Below are positions 36,333-49,559 of a DNA stretch of 64,000 nucleotides, piece by piece. Under the pieces are notes generated by a model, which had not been told where the DNA came from, did not search any database, and saw only the letters and a program-made list of their open reading frames with translations. The first letter of the stretch is position 1. Each line of letters begins with the position of its first letter. The translations under genes were made by a program, and so were the position numbers. Source of the stretch: Kalaharituber pfeilii (taxonomy: Eukaryota; Ascomycota; Pezizomycetes; Pezizales; Pezizaceae); NCBI GenBank assembly GCA_015179045.1, contig WHUZ01000005.1:1860001-1924000 (forward strand). Reading direction: 5' to 3'.

Positions 36333-39300
36333 AACGGGCATAAAAATATGAAGCAGTACAGAATGTAGTGGGGGATATGCAGCAAGAGGTCATCTCGATG
36401 CCTAGAGGCGGCTCGGACATTATTTGGGAGGTACTGTCTCATGTGTTGCATTCATAAACATTGTTACATATTATTTGGGCTTGTGCGGGTTTTTTTTTCT
36501 ATATATATCTTTGCTTATTTCTTCTTATATTCCTTATCATATTTATGATGCTTCCATTTTCATTGTCATTGCTGCTTCTGGAGCACAATAATCCTGTATT
36601 ATGTGGTTCTTAACTGCAAATTTTCCAAGCTGTTTTGGTTTGATTTGATTCCCTATACTTCTAGTAATATACTTTACTTGATTCAATACTGTTCCGGACA
36701 TATTGTGTTACATATGCCAGCACAAATCAATAGCCCTCCTAAGAACATGCATATGGTATTGCTTCTGTCAGCTCAAATGTGAAAATATATTCATCCTTAT
36801 CCGGTTCATACCGCCAGGTCAACCAGACTAACCGCCAGGCACCCAAGCGGCACGTCCAGCGCGCATCAACCTACGAAACTTACCATAGTCAGATCTCCGT
36901 GTGACTGATCGATCTGAGACCCTGGATGTCAGCATCGCCTTGTTCCAGGATCACTAGGAACCACCGATATGATGAACTCAACTCCATCATAGGGCTCGCT
37001 CTTGGCATGTGTTACTAGTATCAATCTGAGAAGATGCTAAAAGAGGCAGCAAGGATCCGGAGCTGTTCCCACTGCTGGTGTAAGCATACTGATTTTCATT
37101 AAGAAGCATGTACTCGTTACAGGCATATAATGATGCAGGTGGGGCCATTATAACCGTGCGAGAAAAGTCTACCTGATCGGAGCTGGATATTGCTACTGAC
37201 GGGTATTTTCCATACAATTTTGCTCCCAAAGTCAGGTACAGACGTTAGCCTCACCTGCTCACATACCCCTCACGCAGCCTATAACTTGGACCCCACCTGC
37301 ATCACTAAATGCCAGTAACGAGTACCTCTGTTCAACCGCGTAAGACAAAACTTGATATACTCCTCCTACAACAGCCTGCAAGCACTGAGGCCGCAGAGGG
37401 CGAAGGCAACGCTGGTGCATAAGTGTGAATACACATAAGGGAGGATCAGGCAAATACGGATCCGGCAGTCTGGTTGCATTGCTCCGAACGAAGGGATCCA
37501 GGACTTGCAGGGTGAGCTTACAAGATCAGACAAGGGCTCTTCAAGCCAAAGGCAGGCTAGGACGAGGTTCGTTAAGTTACCCTCTCAGAAATCAGTACCT
37601 GACATCCCAGATGTGAGTGAGGGCTAAGGTCAGGACAGTTCCTTCAGAGCATCTTTTGAGGGTTTAAGATGTACAATTACCTATTTGTGGGATAAGGTTG
37701 CTGGAACTAGTCGTTAAGTATGATGCCTTACCTGGAAATTGAACGCTTCTTACGATCTTCATACTGATAAACGTATCCATTTTACTAAGAAATCGAGTGA
37801 TTGTAGGTAGGGTCTGTATACCGACCAATGCAATTGTGTATAGCTGAGTTGAAAGTTATCGGTAGTGAGATACGGTTTTCTATTGAGGTTTCTGGTTTGG
37901 TGCCTAGGGTGAGTGATTGCGCTGTTCTACGGTGGCCAATTTTAACTGACTTAGGATTGCGTGGGATCCTTTCAACCACATATACGTTTTTTACTTGCGC
38001 TCCTAATTTGGAACGTCAAAGGTTGAAGAAGTAGTGGGGACACTGCAGGCATATGCTAAGTTTAACCCAGGTTGAGACATTCTCACTAACATTGGTTTTG
38101 GGAATATAGATACGCAACGCTGAATGCGCGCCGAAATACCATAAACAGAGGACAGAGTCATTTGGGAACTCGATGAAGTAGACAAGTCACAATATATAGC
38201 AAGATATTGTGATAGGGTTTGCCTCGACTCTGTGGTGGGCACAATTCGAACAGAGATGTAGAGTACAGAACAGACATTTCTAACCTCAGCGGAGACACCA
38301 ATGACCGCATATGATGATCCCAAATCAAGTTTGAGCAGATCTTCATGGGGTCTGAGTAGTTGAATATTTCATGCATGACGCTAATCTACATTCATGATAG
38401 TTCTCGCAATCAAGACTTCTTGCATCACTAGTTATCTTGCGAGTGGCGATGTTAGCGGAGTAAATGAGAATGGGTAATCTAACTGATTAATCTATCTATG
38501 TTGGAGTGCTCAAATGGCTTCAAGCTAATTCGGAAGAGGGACGCACTACTTTCAGCATAAATCATACAATAACGCGAAAAGCTGCATACCGTGCAAGAGA
38601 TGAGTAACATGGTGTGGCAGGAAATATTTCCATTTTCGACACAGCTGCTGTATAGGAAAATCAGCAACCTTTCTGTTGGGACAATCCTAACTCAATTGTA
38701 GATTTCAACTAGCGCCAATACGCACAAAGAGAGCTTCTTATTATCCGCCTTAGTATTAAAAATTATAGTACAAGATCATATCAGGGTTGAAGAATATAAT
38801 GCTCCGTTTGTGTGCCAATTAGGACGTTCTCTCGCTCGAGTCGAGTGCGCGATGGAGAAGCTGTTTTCTTCACTATTCAAACAAATAACATGACACCGGT
38901 GAAATATCAAGGCAATTCCATCCTTCTATACTGCATTGTGAGCAGATGCATGTGCATCTATCTAGTACAGAGCATAGGATATAGAAAAAAGCCCCACTCG
39001 TGAATGTGGAGATCAAACTCACAAAATAAGCCATTGCAAGCATAACAGATGCTTTTGAAAGTGCGTGCCTTGAGAGATAACAATATAATTGGATTGTTAA
39101 GTTGACTCGTGATCTGTTAGTCCTATCATAGGAGCCAAAGCCAATTTTTCGATGCCACAAATAGATCTGATGGACTCTATTGGGAATTCCTTGACATTTA
39201 TACGAAATATGCAAGATCAAGTCTATTTAAGATTCAATACATCGATACGAGAACGGCCAATCCTCGGTCATTGCAACACATCCACTAATCTATCATACCA

Positions 39301-42300
39301 ATATATTTGCATATTCCGCCTATTCAGGAAAATATCAGCGGCAGTATCCACGGCCTCGGATAAGCAGCCTGCAATAAAACGAGGTTTGTGACTGCAAAAT
39401 GCATGTAATCTGGTTCGAGACTGCATGTAGTCATTCACCTGCACTTTTCAGCTGAGTTTTGCTCCCGTGTATAACATGGAAAAAAGGATATCGCTTCAAT
39501 CAGAATAACTACCCAATTGATACAACATTATCAGTGCACTTGCATACATAGTCTCGCATCTCCAATATCATGGTGGAGATTAGGGCTAGGGGGATAGCTG
39601 CCTTTCCATTAGTGAACATGGATCAATACACCACTAAGATTAAATATTGTACGTAAGTTTTTTTTTTGCTATGCTAATGAACGAGGAAATATCTTAAAAT
39701 TAGATGAAATATGAATATACATTTACTTCACGAAGGGTTGAACAAATTGTCGCTGGATCCCGAAGAGGATTAGCGAGGAAAAGTCGATTACCAAATTAGG
39801 ACGAACATGTCCATCTTAGGAAATACTTCCAGTGCTCTTTGTATTGGATGCATATTCGCTCCGACAACCAGCACTTTGTGGCTGAGCGGTGTTCTCGGTG
39901 CCCAGACTCTGCTGAGCAGCGGTTATGTGGTCACTGGTGCCAAGAGAGCACCGCCTTCCAATTGTCCTTCACGGAACGAACCTCATATGGAACCCGTATT
40001 TCTTTCCGGCAACCACACCGAATGCGGAGTGCTGATCTTGCTCAAGTATTATTATTGCTGCCGTTCAAATATTTTGGGTTTCAATCAAATGCAAGAATAG
40101 CTCCGCACATGCACACTTGGGGTCTGCAGAAGGGTAGTCTCGCGAGTCGCATCATGTGCAAGTTCGGATGGGAGACCCTGGCATATCAGAATCGAAGACC
40201 TACCAGCACTACCTGTGATTGAGTACGGCTTCCAATCAACGTGTCAACCAGGCTACCAATCAACAATGCTCGTAAATTCTAAGCTTGGTAGGACGGTAAA
40301 TTATGCTACTGAAGTTTTCCATTTTCGAATTCGGTTTCTCCGGTAGCATTTGGTCAATCTTTGGCTCATGCGCTTCAATAATTGGATACCATAAAGGGAT
40401 TCTAAATTGATGAGTGTTTCAAATTAAACATTCAATTCAAACGACATTGTCGGTTACTTCGTGCAGTAAACCATAGCCCTTACAGGTCTTGGCCAACTCG
40501 AATTCGGACATAGGCGCTTGGCGTTGAACCGTTTGGGAAAGCACCGAAGGAGCGTCATACGCACACCCATGTTTCAGTCGACGTCTATTGCGCTGAATAT
40601 GAAGGTCAGAGTCAATGCACGGGGATATGTCTCCTAATGCCAGCAGAATAGAGTGCCCCACGCTTCTCTCGGAACATCTAATTCGAGGATCTTATTTGGG
40701 CCGATCCTGCATAAGAACGTTGTGTTCAGTTTCAATGGTTTTGAGCGGGATTGTGGTACAAATTGGGCGCGGTACCACGCTATAGAGAGGGAATATACAC
40801 AGTGATTTCTGCCAGTGGAGCATTTGACCATCATTTATCATTCATGTGATCAAGATTGAGATGGTAATCAACGGCTTGGGATCCCGAGACTTGCTGATCT
40901 GGATATGGCCTGCTGTTGTTTGGTAAAAGGTTTTTGTTTGCAGTTCACGCCATATGTGTTCAATGTTCTGCTAACTCAATTGCATGGTACTATATAGTGT
41001 GAGGCTGCTGTTGACTGAGAATACAAACCTGTACTGTAGAAAGATGCTAGTATGAATTTGAAGGTTAGTCCGGTATCCAACACCCCTGTTAACTACCTAT
41101 AGTAAGCCCTGGATGCGTTCCTGATGCAAAATGCAGGTATGATTGAAAAGTCAATTGAGGCGATGCGTGTGGCTTACTTGACGATAGTACTCGGGGATCT
41201 CTGTGAGGATCGCAAAGTAACATCCGCTGCTCAATCTTCACTACTATTGGCCATGGCTTTATGCAAGATACGTGATCTCTCTCCGCAGTACGTTATCATT
41301 CAAGTGGTTTGATGCGCAGCACTTGATGCGCAGCACTTGATGCGCAACTCTTGATGCGCAGCTCTTGATGCGCGGCTCTTGATGTCATTTCAATATATCG
41401 ACGCAACCACTTTCGCTGAAATCAGGCCATTATGCGTAGTGCGTTTGCAAGTATCATGCAGGGGAAGCGGACAAGACTAGAGGAGAAGTGATCTCGATGT
41501 AAGTACATTAGTAATTGTATGTTGTGGGTCAACGTTTGTCACTAAAGTAGTTGTATCTGATGCATGGAGATTGGCTATCGATAACTGATAATGGCACCTG
41601 CATACGATGCAATCAGGCTGAGGAGTGAGACATTGGCACCCGCTCCGCTCCGAGACCAACTAAAGAGTACACGGAACAAGGCAGGAACTTGTGACGGTGT
41701 GCTATGATGTACCGCATGAGTCTACTGGTTCATGGTGGCAATTCAGGTTTGCAAACTGAATATTCGATTGCCGAGGTCGGGCGTTTGCCAGTGGTCAAAC
41801 GTAACTACGACTGCGCTGCGGTTTCGGATTTTGCGTCTGGAATAGGCCGAGGCTTCTGTACTGTACTCGAGTACAGTGACGAGCATCGGTGTGAGGCCCG
41901 TAGTTGGGGCTGTGGTAGGCAAGCTGCGCAGCACGCATGTGTGCAAACGTGTGGCCACACGATGCTCGAAACAGGTCGTTCCTGGTTCGGCTTGCACGGA
42001 GGCAGAGCAGAGTGGCCCTGCCAAGCTCCATCCCAACGCCAAGATTGATACTATGGCAGCAGCCAGGGACGGTTTTCTTCAGGCAGCAGCACCTGCACTT
42101 GCCTGAAGCCACGCAACGCCTCCTCGTACTCCCCCCCTGCCCGCCGAGGTCTTTGATTTCTAGCCTCTAACCAAAACCCGGTTAGAGTGCCTTGGTAAGC
42201 GGGGCCCTTTGCTTGGTCATGGTTCTTCGGACTCTGTGGTGTCCATTGAGCTGGAGCGTACGCTGAGTTTGTTAGGTTCTTGACTAAGAAGACGCAAGAG

Positions 42301-42830
42301 CTACACAAATAGGTTGACCGACAGCACCCGAAGCCAGACAGATAGACGCACGAAGTGTTTTGATTCCGCAGCACCGTCAGAAAGCCGGATCCATTAGACA
42401 AACAAAAAAAATAGGAGATTGTCAGAGTTGCGGTCTAGCTTATCAGCAATCTCCTTGTATTTTTAAGGCTACTTAGCTAAGAGGTGTGAACGAGGCAAGG
42501 CTTTCTGGAGAGTGAAGTTCAACTGGGACGGTTCTCGGAATTGGCATCGTCTGGAAGGAGACATAGAGCAAACACTGTGGAACGCGGATCCGACCGGTGG
42601 GACAGATTTGGGTTAGAAATAGCGTCTTCAGGTGCGTTGGTAGATACTGTACCGATCGGATTCAGCTCAATTGGGGCAGGATAGCTAAGCTTTTCCATAG
42701 GGCCGGGAAAGAAAAGAGACTCCATAGACAGCACAAAGCTTAGGACAAACAGGCAGGAAGCAATAAACGCACTCTGTATGATAAAGGGAAAACTTGGCAA
42801 GACGGCAATTTGGTGTAGTGGTGAACTATC
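36333..42830. other. 6.5 kb gene-free stretch
   Basis: The first few hundred bases (T-rich) are probably the 3' end of the zinc-cluster gene. Beyond that, frames are short on both strands. The longest (39839-40222, plus; 41704-42112, both strands) have no recognised motif. A 14-bp tandem repeat is at 41311-41384. The 500 bp before 42831 should contain the promoter of the histidine phosphatase gene. Confidence 0.45.
41311..41384. repeat. 14-bp tandem repeat, five units
   Basis: Five head-to-tail copies of GATGCGCAGCACTT, with one or two changes in later units (CACTT to CTCTT; GCAG to GCGG), followed by a partial GATG. The change pattern is ordered along the array. Confidence 0.9.
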
Positions 42831-44044
42831 ATGCTAGATACAATCTATGTCACCCGGCATGGGGTATGTTCCTCAACCCCATATCCCCCCTCGTTTCATT
42901 CTTCAATCTATCTATATGCTTGCCACCCTCGTTTAACGCTCCATCTAATGTAATTTCCTCCTGCGGCAGTTCCGCTCCAATTGGGTCACAGATCCAGACA
43001 CTGGTGTCACAACGGCCACTATAGTGTCCCCTACCAATATCCCATCTGACCCGCCCCTTGCAGCTCATGGTGTAGAGCAGGCTCGAGAGCTGGCGGAGCA
43101 TCTGGCGACGCTGGACCCAAAGCCTACACGCATCTACTCGAGCCCATTTTATCGGTGTTTGCAGACTGTCGACCCGGTTGCTGAGAGGTTGGGGTTGGAG
43201 GAGATCAGAGCGGAGAATGGAATTGGGGAGTGGTATGGGGTAAGTTTTACATTTTCTTGGCTTGAATTTGGAGGGATAGTGAGGAGATTGAATGTGGAGC
43301 GATGATGTGCTCCAATGAATTGTTAGGCGTTGAAAGGACCGTATGCTATGCTACCTGATGTTGTTTGGGCTAATATTCCCTGAATTGACGTAGCGAGCTC
43401 GCTTCGAACATCCCTCCCCCGCGAGCCTCGAGCTGCTCCACGCCTTCTTCCCTCGCTTATCAACATCCTACATCCCTGTAGTCATCCCATCCACAAACGG
43501 CGAGTCTGTCCGCGAGATTCACGACCGCGTTGCCTACGCCTTAGCCCGCATCATTGAGGACATTGACCACGAGCACGCGGCCGGCAATCCCAATGCCCCC
43601 AAAGCGATTCTGTTATGCTCCCACGCAGCAACAAACATCTGCATTGGCCGCGTGCTCATGGGCGACGAGAACCGCGACGTGAAAACTGGAACATGCAGCC
43701 TGAGCGTGTACAAGCGGCGAAGCGTTGCTTCGGTCCCTGGTGGTAAGCCCGTCGTCCCGCTGTTGAACGCGGACGGGAGTGTTCCGGCGATTGAATGGCG
43801 CGGGGGTATGGGCGTTGGAGGAGGGTGGATAGGAGTGGTGAATGGTGACTGTGAGTTTTTGAGGAATGGCGAGGAGAGGAACTGGTGGTTTAATGGCGAG
43901 GAGGATTGGGATTTTGCGATCCAGCAGGTGAAATCGGGGACCACGGGGATCCCGGGCGCGGAGGAGGGTGTCGGGGGTCCAGGGACGATGGTGAAATCGG
44001 GGAGGTTGGAGAGGGAGGCGATGGAGGCGGAGGCGAAGATTTAA
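42831..44044 (+). CDS. Histidine phosphatase-superfamily protein, Tfc7 (tau55)-like, 317 aa
   Basis: Three exons join in frame: 42831-42863, 42970-43239 and 43394-44044. The protein is a branch-1 histidine phosphatase (phosphoglycerate-mutase fold): the RHG motif at residues 9-11 spans the first intron boundary, followed by SSPFYRCLQT, ENGIGEWYG with the acid residue, and CSHAATN near residue 175 with the second catalytic His. All key residues are present, so activity is possible. The C-terminal extension (NWWFNGEEDWDF) is like that of fungal proteins related to Tfc7, the tau55 subunit of TFIIIC for RNA polymerase III. I infer that link from this tail; a stand-alone phosphatase is the alternative. 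It is convergent with RSE1. Confidence 0.88.
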
Positions 44045-44785
44045 GTTGGCAAGTGTGGGGATATATATGATGCATACATAGATGCAATGAGGTTTTTTTG
44101 CATGCACTGTACGTTGGAATAAATAAATATATCCATCAGATGATGTGAACATTTTCATGTCGAGACTTGTATTAAATAGAATTGCATAGCTGCAACTCAA
44201 TACAAAAATGGGAAAATATAAATCTATCAAAAGATGAAATCATCAAAATAGAACAAACTGTTCAGGGTAAGGAACCCTCTATCGTCACAAGCTGACGACT
44301 ATGGGATTAATTCCAGAACAAAGCAAACAACCAAAAATAATAAAAAATAAAATAACATAAACAAGAAACTTGTCACCCTTACTCAAAAAATATTCTTTTC
44401 ACTCTTTCTTTTTTAATCGCGGAACATAACTTGGAAACTAAACAAATTCGGTGGGTTGGTACCAGGCCGGGAGGTAGAGAGAAGATGAGAGAGGAGCGGG
44501 GGGATTGTGTGTGTGTGGGGGGGGTGGGGTGCGGGAGAGGGAAATGTGGAGATAACTTTGCTTTAGACTTGTATTTTTTTTTTTTTTTTTTTTTGGTGGA
44601 GAGGGAAAAGGATGAGTTGGTTGAGGGTAAGAGCCAGGGCATGTACAAGGGCAAGGGTAAGTACAAGGGCAAGTATCATATTCTGTCGACATGGATGAAT
44701 CAATTGTATAGTTAATAGTACTTGAAATATATAATATATAAATAAACTATAATTAAAAAAAACAAAAACAATACTATTCCCCCAT

Positions 44786-44805
44786 CCCCCCCCCCCCCCC
44801 CCCCC
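44786..44805. repeat. 20-bp poly(C) tract
   Basis: Uninterrupted cytosine run, followed 17 bp later by a 28-base poly(A) run (44823-44850). Confidence 0.9.
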
Positions 44806-44822
44806 ATCCCCCATCAAACACC

Positions 44823-44855
<33 letters not shown>

Positions 44856-44871
44856 TATCATAACAACTAAG

Positions 44872-44927
44872 TCACCACCACCACCACCACCACCACCACC
44901 ACCACCACCACCACCACCACCACCACC
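44872..44927. repeat. (ACC)n trinucleotide microsatellite
   Basis: About 18 perfect ACC units in a row. Confidence 0.92.
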
Positions 44928-45137
44928 CCACAACACCACCAAACGCACGCACGCACGCACCCTCAGAAAAACACAACGCCAACTGAAAAAAAAAAAAATA
45001 CAAAAAAAAAAATAAATAAATAAATAAATTAAAAGATACTAGAAACGCGTAAGTAGTTGGTAAAGGTTCAGCGGGCTGGTGTCAAGGCAGATAAATTTTT
45101 TTTGCCGATTCAAGGTGGCGATATGGTACTAGCTTTT

Positions 45138-45211
45138 TCGGAGAGGGGAGGATGGAGGGAGGATGGAGGGGAGGAGGGAAGGGGGGGGAGAGAAGGGGAG
45201 GGGAGGAGGAG
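45138..45211. repeat. G-rich polypurine tract
   Basis: Dozens of consecutive purines with many GGG and GGGG runs (GGAGGGG-like units). Compatible with G-quadruplex or triplex formation on the plus strand. Confidence 0.75.
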
Positions 45212-45556
45212 ATGTATTGTTGCTAAATGGTATATATAGGTGTGCGTTGTGTGTGTGTGTGTGTTTATTGGGAGGAGGGGGGGAAGGGGTAGTGGGGGTA
45301 AATTTACGTCAAAAGGAATGGAAATTGAGGACAAGGACGTACGCAAGTGTAATAAGGTAATATTTGATATAGGTTTGAATGTAAAAGAGTATATATGTAT
45401 GGGGAAAAAAAAAAAAAATTGGATGAAATAGGACTTTATATTTTTGCATCAAGAAAAGAAAAATACAAACATGGGGGCACATGGAGACGTGGAGGGGAAA
45501 CAAAAGAAAAACACATGCGGATGACGTTAACTAACACACAATAAAAAAACACATTC

Positions 45557-48500
45557 CTAATACGCCACCCTGCCTCTCGCATCCGCCACCTTCCTCTCCA
45601 CCTCCCTCACGCTCCGATCCAGCTCCGCCGCAATCTTCTCCCTACTCGCATTCCCCAGCCCCCTCACTCTCTCGCACAGGTCCCCGTCGATGACGCCCTT
45701 CACTGGTACATAGTATCCCCTGTATATCAAGTGGTCCCGTCCGCATAGCGGCGCGTCCTCCGTCCTCATCAGGCCTTCCAGCGTCTGGAAAAAGTCCACC
45801 TCCTCCCGCGTCACGAACGGCACCAGCAGGCCTATTGTGCCCTGCAGGCCCGTCCAGACGAGCGCCTCCCGCGCGCCGGGGAGCAGCGAGGTCTTGCAGA
45901 TGCTGGTGGGGATGTCCTGCGGGTAAAAGTGCGCTTGCAGGGTGAGGCGGTTCGGGGTCCCCTGGAGGTACGCGCGCTCGTGGAGGAGGTGCCCGCCCTG
46001 GGGGTCCTCGTCGGACTCGGCGGACGCCTTGGCGGGGCAGCGCACGAGCCACAGGTTCCCGAACTTGTCGCCCGCGGCGACGGTCTCGTAGTCCACCATG
46101 GTGAGGCACGTCGTGTACCGCGGGACGGTGTCGTCGCAGAACGGGATCAGCACGTTGTCCTGCGCCTTGTAGACCACGTACGTGACCGACTCCTGCACGT
46201 CCGCGACGACGATGCGAGAGCCCTGCGTCTGCAGGCCGACGATGAGCATGGGCACCACGTTGGGGCCCTGCGCCTTGCGCAAGAGTTGCTTGAGCCCGAG
46301 GTCGTAGATCTTCAGGTCGCGGTTGATGCCTGCGAGCAGCCGGCCCTGGAAGGGCAGTAACGCGAGCGGTGGGGCGTCCACTTTGGTCTTGTGCAGAAAC
46401 TCGAGCGTGTGCCCAGAGTCCAGGAGCCGGTACACGTGGATGAAGCCGCACGTGTAGCTGCGCGGGGACAGCGTGACGTCCTTGCCGGTGCCAACGATGA
46501 GGTACTGGGCGGCGGGGTCGATGGACGCGAACGAGCAGACGGCGAGGGAGAAGGCGGCCTCGTTTTCCGCGAGCTCGACGCTCTGCAGGAGCGTCTTGGA
46601 CAGCGGGTCAATGACCTGGATGCACGACGCCCAGTGACCCGCTGCACGCGGGTATCCGAACTCCTCCGGGGGTAACTCCGTCATCCCCGCGACCGAGACG
46701 TCGCCGTTGGTCCCGTTCTGCTTCGCGTTTTCAATCAGCCTGGCTTTGGTCTCGGGCGACAGCGTGTTGGCCTCGGCTTCAATGACGTAGAACACGGGGT
46801 TATCCGGATGCCGCAGCATCTTGCGTGGCGTGTACTTGAGCGGGATCGCCTCCTGCTGTAAATTCTCCGTCAACTTTTCAATGGTAAAGATGCGTAGATT
46901 CTGTCCTTGCACGCCCACCATCCCCTCCGGGCACTGCTCGCTGCTAAATGTCCATCCGAATTCCAGTGCCGGGTAGGATAAGGGTGTAAGCATGTACTGC
47001 CCTCCGCCTTGCGTGCCGCCAAGTGGGTTGCTGTATCCCAGCCAGGGCCTTGAACTCAGCGCCAATACCGCAGTCTGTCCTTGCGCTACGACCTTGAACA
47101 GCTTCACCGGCTTCGGACCCAAGAACCTCGTTCTCGTGTCTGTCAGCTCTCCCGTCACCGTATCGAGCACCGTGCGCAGATACACCCCCGAGTACAACCC
47201 AATATGGAGGTATAACGTACTCCTCGTGCTCGCTGCGGTGTCTAAAGACCCCACTGAATCCAGCATTGACATGATACACAAACTCGACGGCGGAGACGTC
47301 AACGCCTGCACACTTTTACTCTCCAGCGTCGACTCCGGATCCAGTGACAGGATCCTTACAGTGGAATCGTCGCATCCGACTGCTAGGAAGCTCGACCGCA
47401 CCCTTCCTTCGGGAACCTCCCCCAAAGACAGGCACGTCACAGTCCCAGACATCTCCTTCTTCTCTTCAAACTCTGCGAGTTGCCCGTCCGAGTCCATCTC
47501 GAAATATACAATCTCTCCCGATGACAGCGCGACGGCAACCTGCCTCGAGTTTGTGGTTGCCGCGACGATGGACCGATGCTGCGGCGCAGGCCACTCACTG
47601 ACCCTTCTGTCTGCACGAATATGCCTTATCCCCTTTGGATGTACTTGAATCAACCCGTCCTCTCCCAACTGTTGCACCGCCAGCGTCGGCGCCGACGACA
47701 AGAACCCCGTATCGCTCACCTCCTCCACTGTCTCTCCAATACTCAGCACCAATGTCCCATTCGTAAACGACAAGATGATATACGCATCATACTCGTCCTC
47801 CGCCGTCAACTTTGTCGTCCAGACTGCGGACGGCACACCAGGTAGCTCCGAGCTTACAATCTCCGTTGTCTCCAAGCCATGTTTGAGGATGCGGAAAGTG
47901 GAGCGGGCTCCAGACCCGCACACGCTGTAGATTTGCGGCGCGTCGTCGTCGGTTAGGTTGGCGATTTTGGCGTCGATGAGCGGGTTCATGGAGTCGATGG
48001 ATTCGACAAGCGCAATATTTTCAGGCGGACGGGGGTAGAAGTATGCGGGGGAGATGGGCTCCATAGGATCTGGGTCGTACATGTCACTGGTAAATTCGAG
48101 TTCGTCGTCGTCGTCACCGAGTTTTTCGAATTGGTAAAAGTGGCTATCTGACAGTTAGCAGTTGTACCATGAAGGCGGGGGGAACGAGAGGAAGAAAGGG
48201 GGATGGCATACTGATTTCCGGCCTCTGCAGCTACAAATAAAAACCCGCTTTTCAAGATGCACAAGGAAGTAGCAACTGGTACCGTATCGAAATACTTGAT
48301 CCTGACCCTCTCCACATTTCCCTCTTCATGCTCTAGTGTGACCTTGAACAAGTCGCCATCCTCCGTCTGTAGCAAGAAGAAAAATGCACCTCTCATCTTG
48401 TGCATGACACCGCACACAATTGTTCTCATGCGGTTCGGATCCTCCAGCACACCCTTCCGCCGTGGTATAGGCACCCTATGCGCTGGCCTCCCACTGTGCC

Positions 48501-49559
48501 TATAGTAAATTGAATCCTCCGCACACACCAACACTCCGGACGGCCCGTCCGTCCCCCCCGGCACCTGGAATAAACAATTCGCACTGCGGTCTACAGGCTC
48601 GGCCCATTTCCGGACAACATGATTAAGCCCCAAGTCAAGCTCGTAGTAGACCAGCATCTTTTCAGTTTCCTCGTACGCGTTGCCCGTCGAATCCTGGTCC
48701 GCCTCGCCGTAATCTGCTTCCAGACACGCAAATATCGGATTCTCGTAACCAACATCGAGTGCTACTAACGCAAAGACGAGACAATGTGATTTGTGCGCTT
48801 CGAGGGGCGAAGAGATGGTCAATTCGGCTTGTGCGTTGCGGTTCAGGACGTACACGAGCTTGTTCTTCTCCACGGAGGCGATGAGGCATGCGCGGCCTTT
48901 GGGGTCGCAGGCGAGGTATTGCCCGGGGATGACTCGACGGACGCCGGACTTGCCAAAGGTTTCGAGATGCACGCGGTTGAATTTGTTGAGGTTGGGGTTG
49001 TATTCCAGGATTGTTATTCGACCAGAATCGGAACCCACTATGATGTAGTCTGTAGGATGAAATGTAATTGGTTTGCTCAGCGTTCATTGAGTTTAATTGG
49101 GTGTTGTGGGAGGGGGGGGAGGGGTAGAGAGGATAAGAGTGCCCGCAGATAGAGATGAGGTTTCAAGGGTACATCAGTGGCATTTGGGGGCCCCTTTGTG
49201 CCAGTCTATTCCTTGGATGAAGAACCACAATCACTACAATGAAGCAGAGAATAAAGACTTGGGTAGAGGGTGAGGGGAGGGGGGAAAGAGGGAAGAGACA
49301 CGGGATGCTGCGTACCTTTCGATGAACCCGCCAGCCTAAACGACGCCAGACTCCGGATGATGCCAAACACGTCGTGCGAGAGAATGGTCTGCACCTTTGC
49401 CTGCGCAGCATCCGGGCGGAGCAGTGTCAAGCGCGATCCCTGGGCGACGACAATCTCCTGCTGCTTCTTGCCGCTGAATGCGCCGAGGGCTGCCTGGGTG
49501 ATGGCGGAGGGGGGGAGGATGGTGAGGGAGTAGAGGAACATGTTGCTTGTGGACGCCAT
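45557..49559 (-). CDS. rse1: Rse1 / SF3b130, U2 snRNP splicing factor, 1222 aa
   Basis: Three exons join in frame: 49559-49316, 49049-48212 and 48143-45557 (introns 266 and 68 nt, GT-AG). Rse1 (human SF3B3/SAP130) is the triple beta-propeller scaffold of SF3b in the U2 snRNP and acts in the nucleus at branch-site recognition. Seen here: the start [39 protein letters not shown] and [19 protein letters not shown] of the first propeller, the [17 protein letters not shown] loop at the second intron, and the C-terminal CPSF-A-type region ([17 protein letters not shown], then the conserved DGDLCERV near the end). Length equals the animal protein (about 1217) and is shorter than yeast Rse1. Its 5' end is divergent from PSD1. 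A GC-rich stretch around 46000-46600 produces long antisense shadow frames. Confidence 0.97.

Larger units (their letters stand above)
44045..45556. other. Convergent intergenic region rich in simple repeats
   Basis: Between two gene 3' ends lies 1.5 kb of A/T-rich DNA crowded with microsatellites: T-run at about 44573-44594, C-run 44786-44805, A-run 44823-44850, (ACC)n 44872-44927, (ACGC)n about 44944-44960, (AAAT)n about 45010-45030, a purine G-rich tract 45138-45211, and (GT)n about 45246-45266. No gene is supported; ORFs here are low-complexity artefacts. Confidence 0.7.

Noticed and set aside
40140..40200. Sequence resembling the 3' part of 5S rRNA (TCGGATGGGAGACC)
   Set aside because: Only about 15 bases resemble the internal control region; the 5' half and terminal pairing are absent.
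39839..40222. 127-codon plus-strand frame
   Set aside because: Overlapped by another plus-strand frame; no recognisable domain or signal.
41311..41384. CRISPR-like array
   Set aside because: Units are directly adjacent with no spacers, and this is a eukaryotic genome; it is a plain tandem repeat.
45642..46451. 269-codon minus-strand frame overlapping RSE1
   Set aside because: It is a shadow of the RSE1 exon in another frame, made open by high GC.
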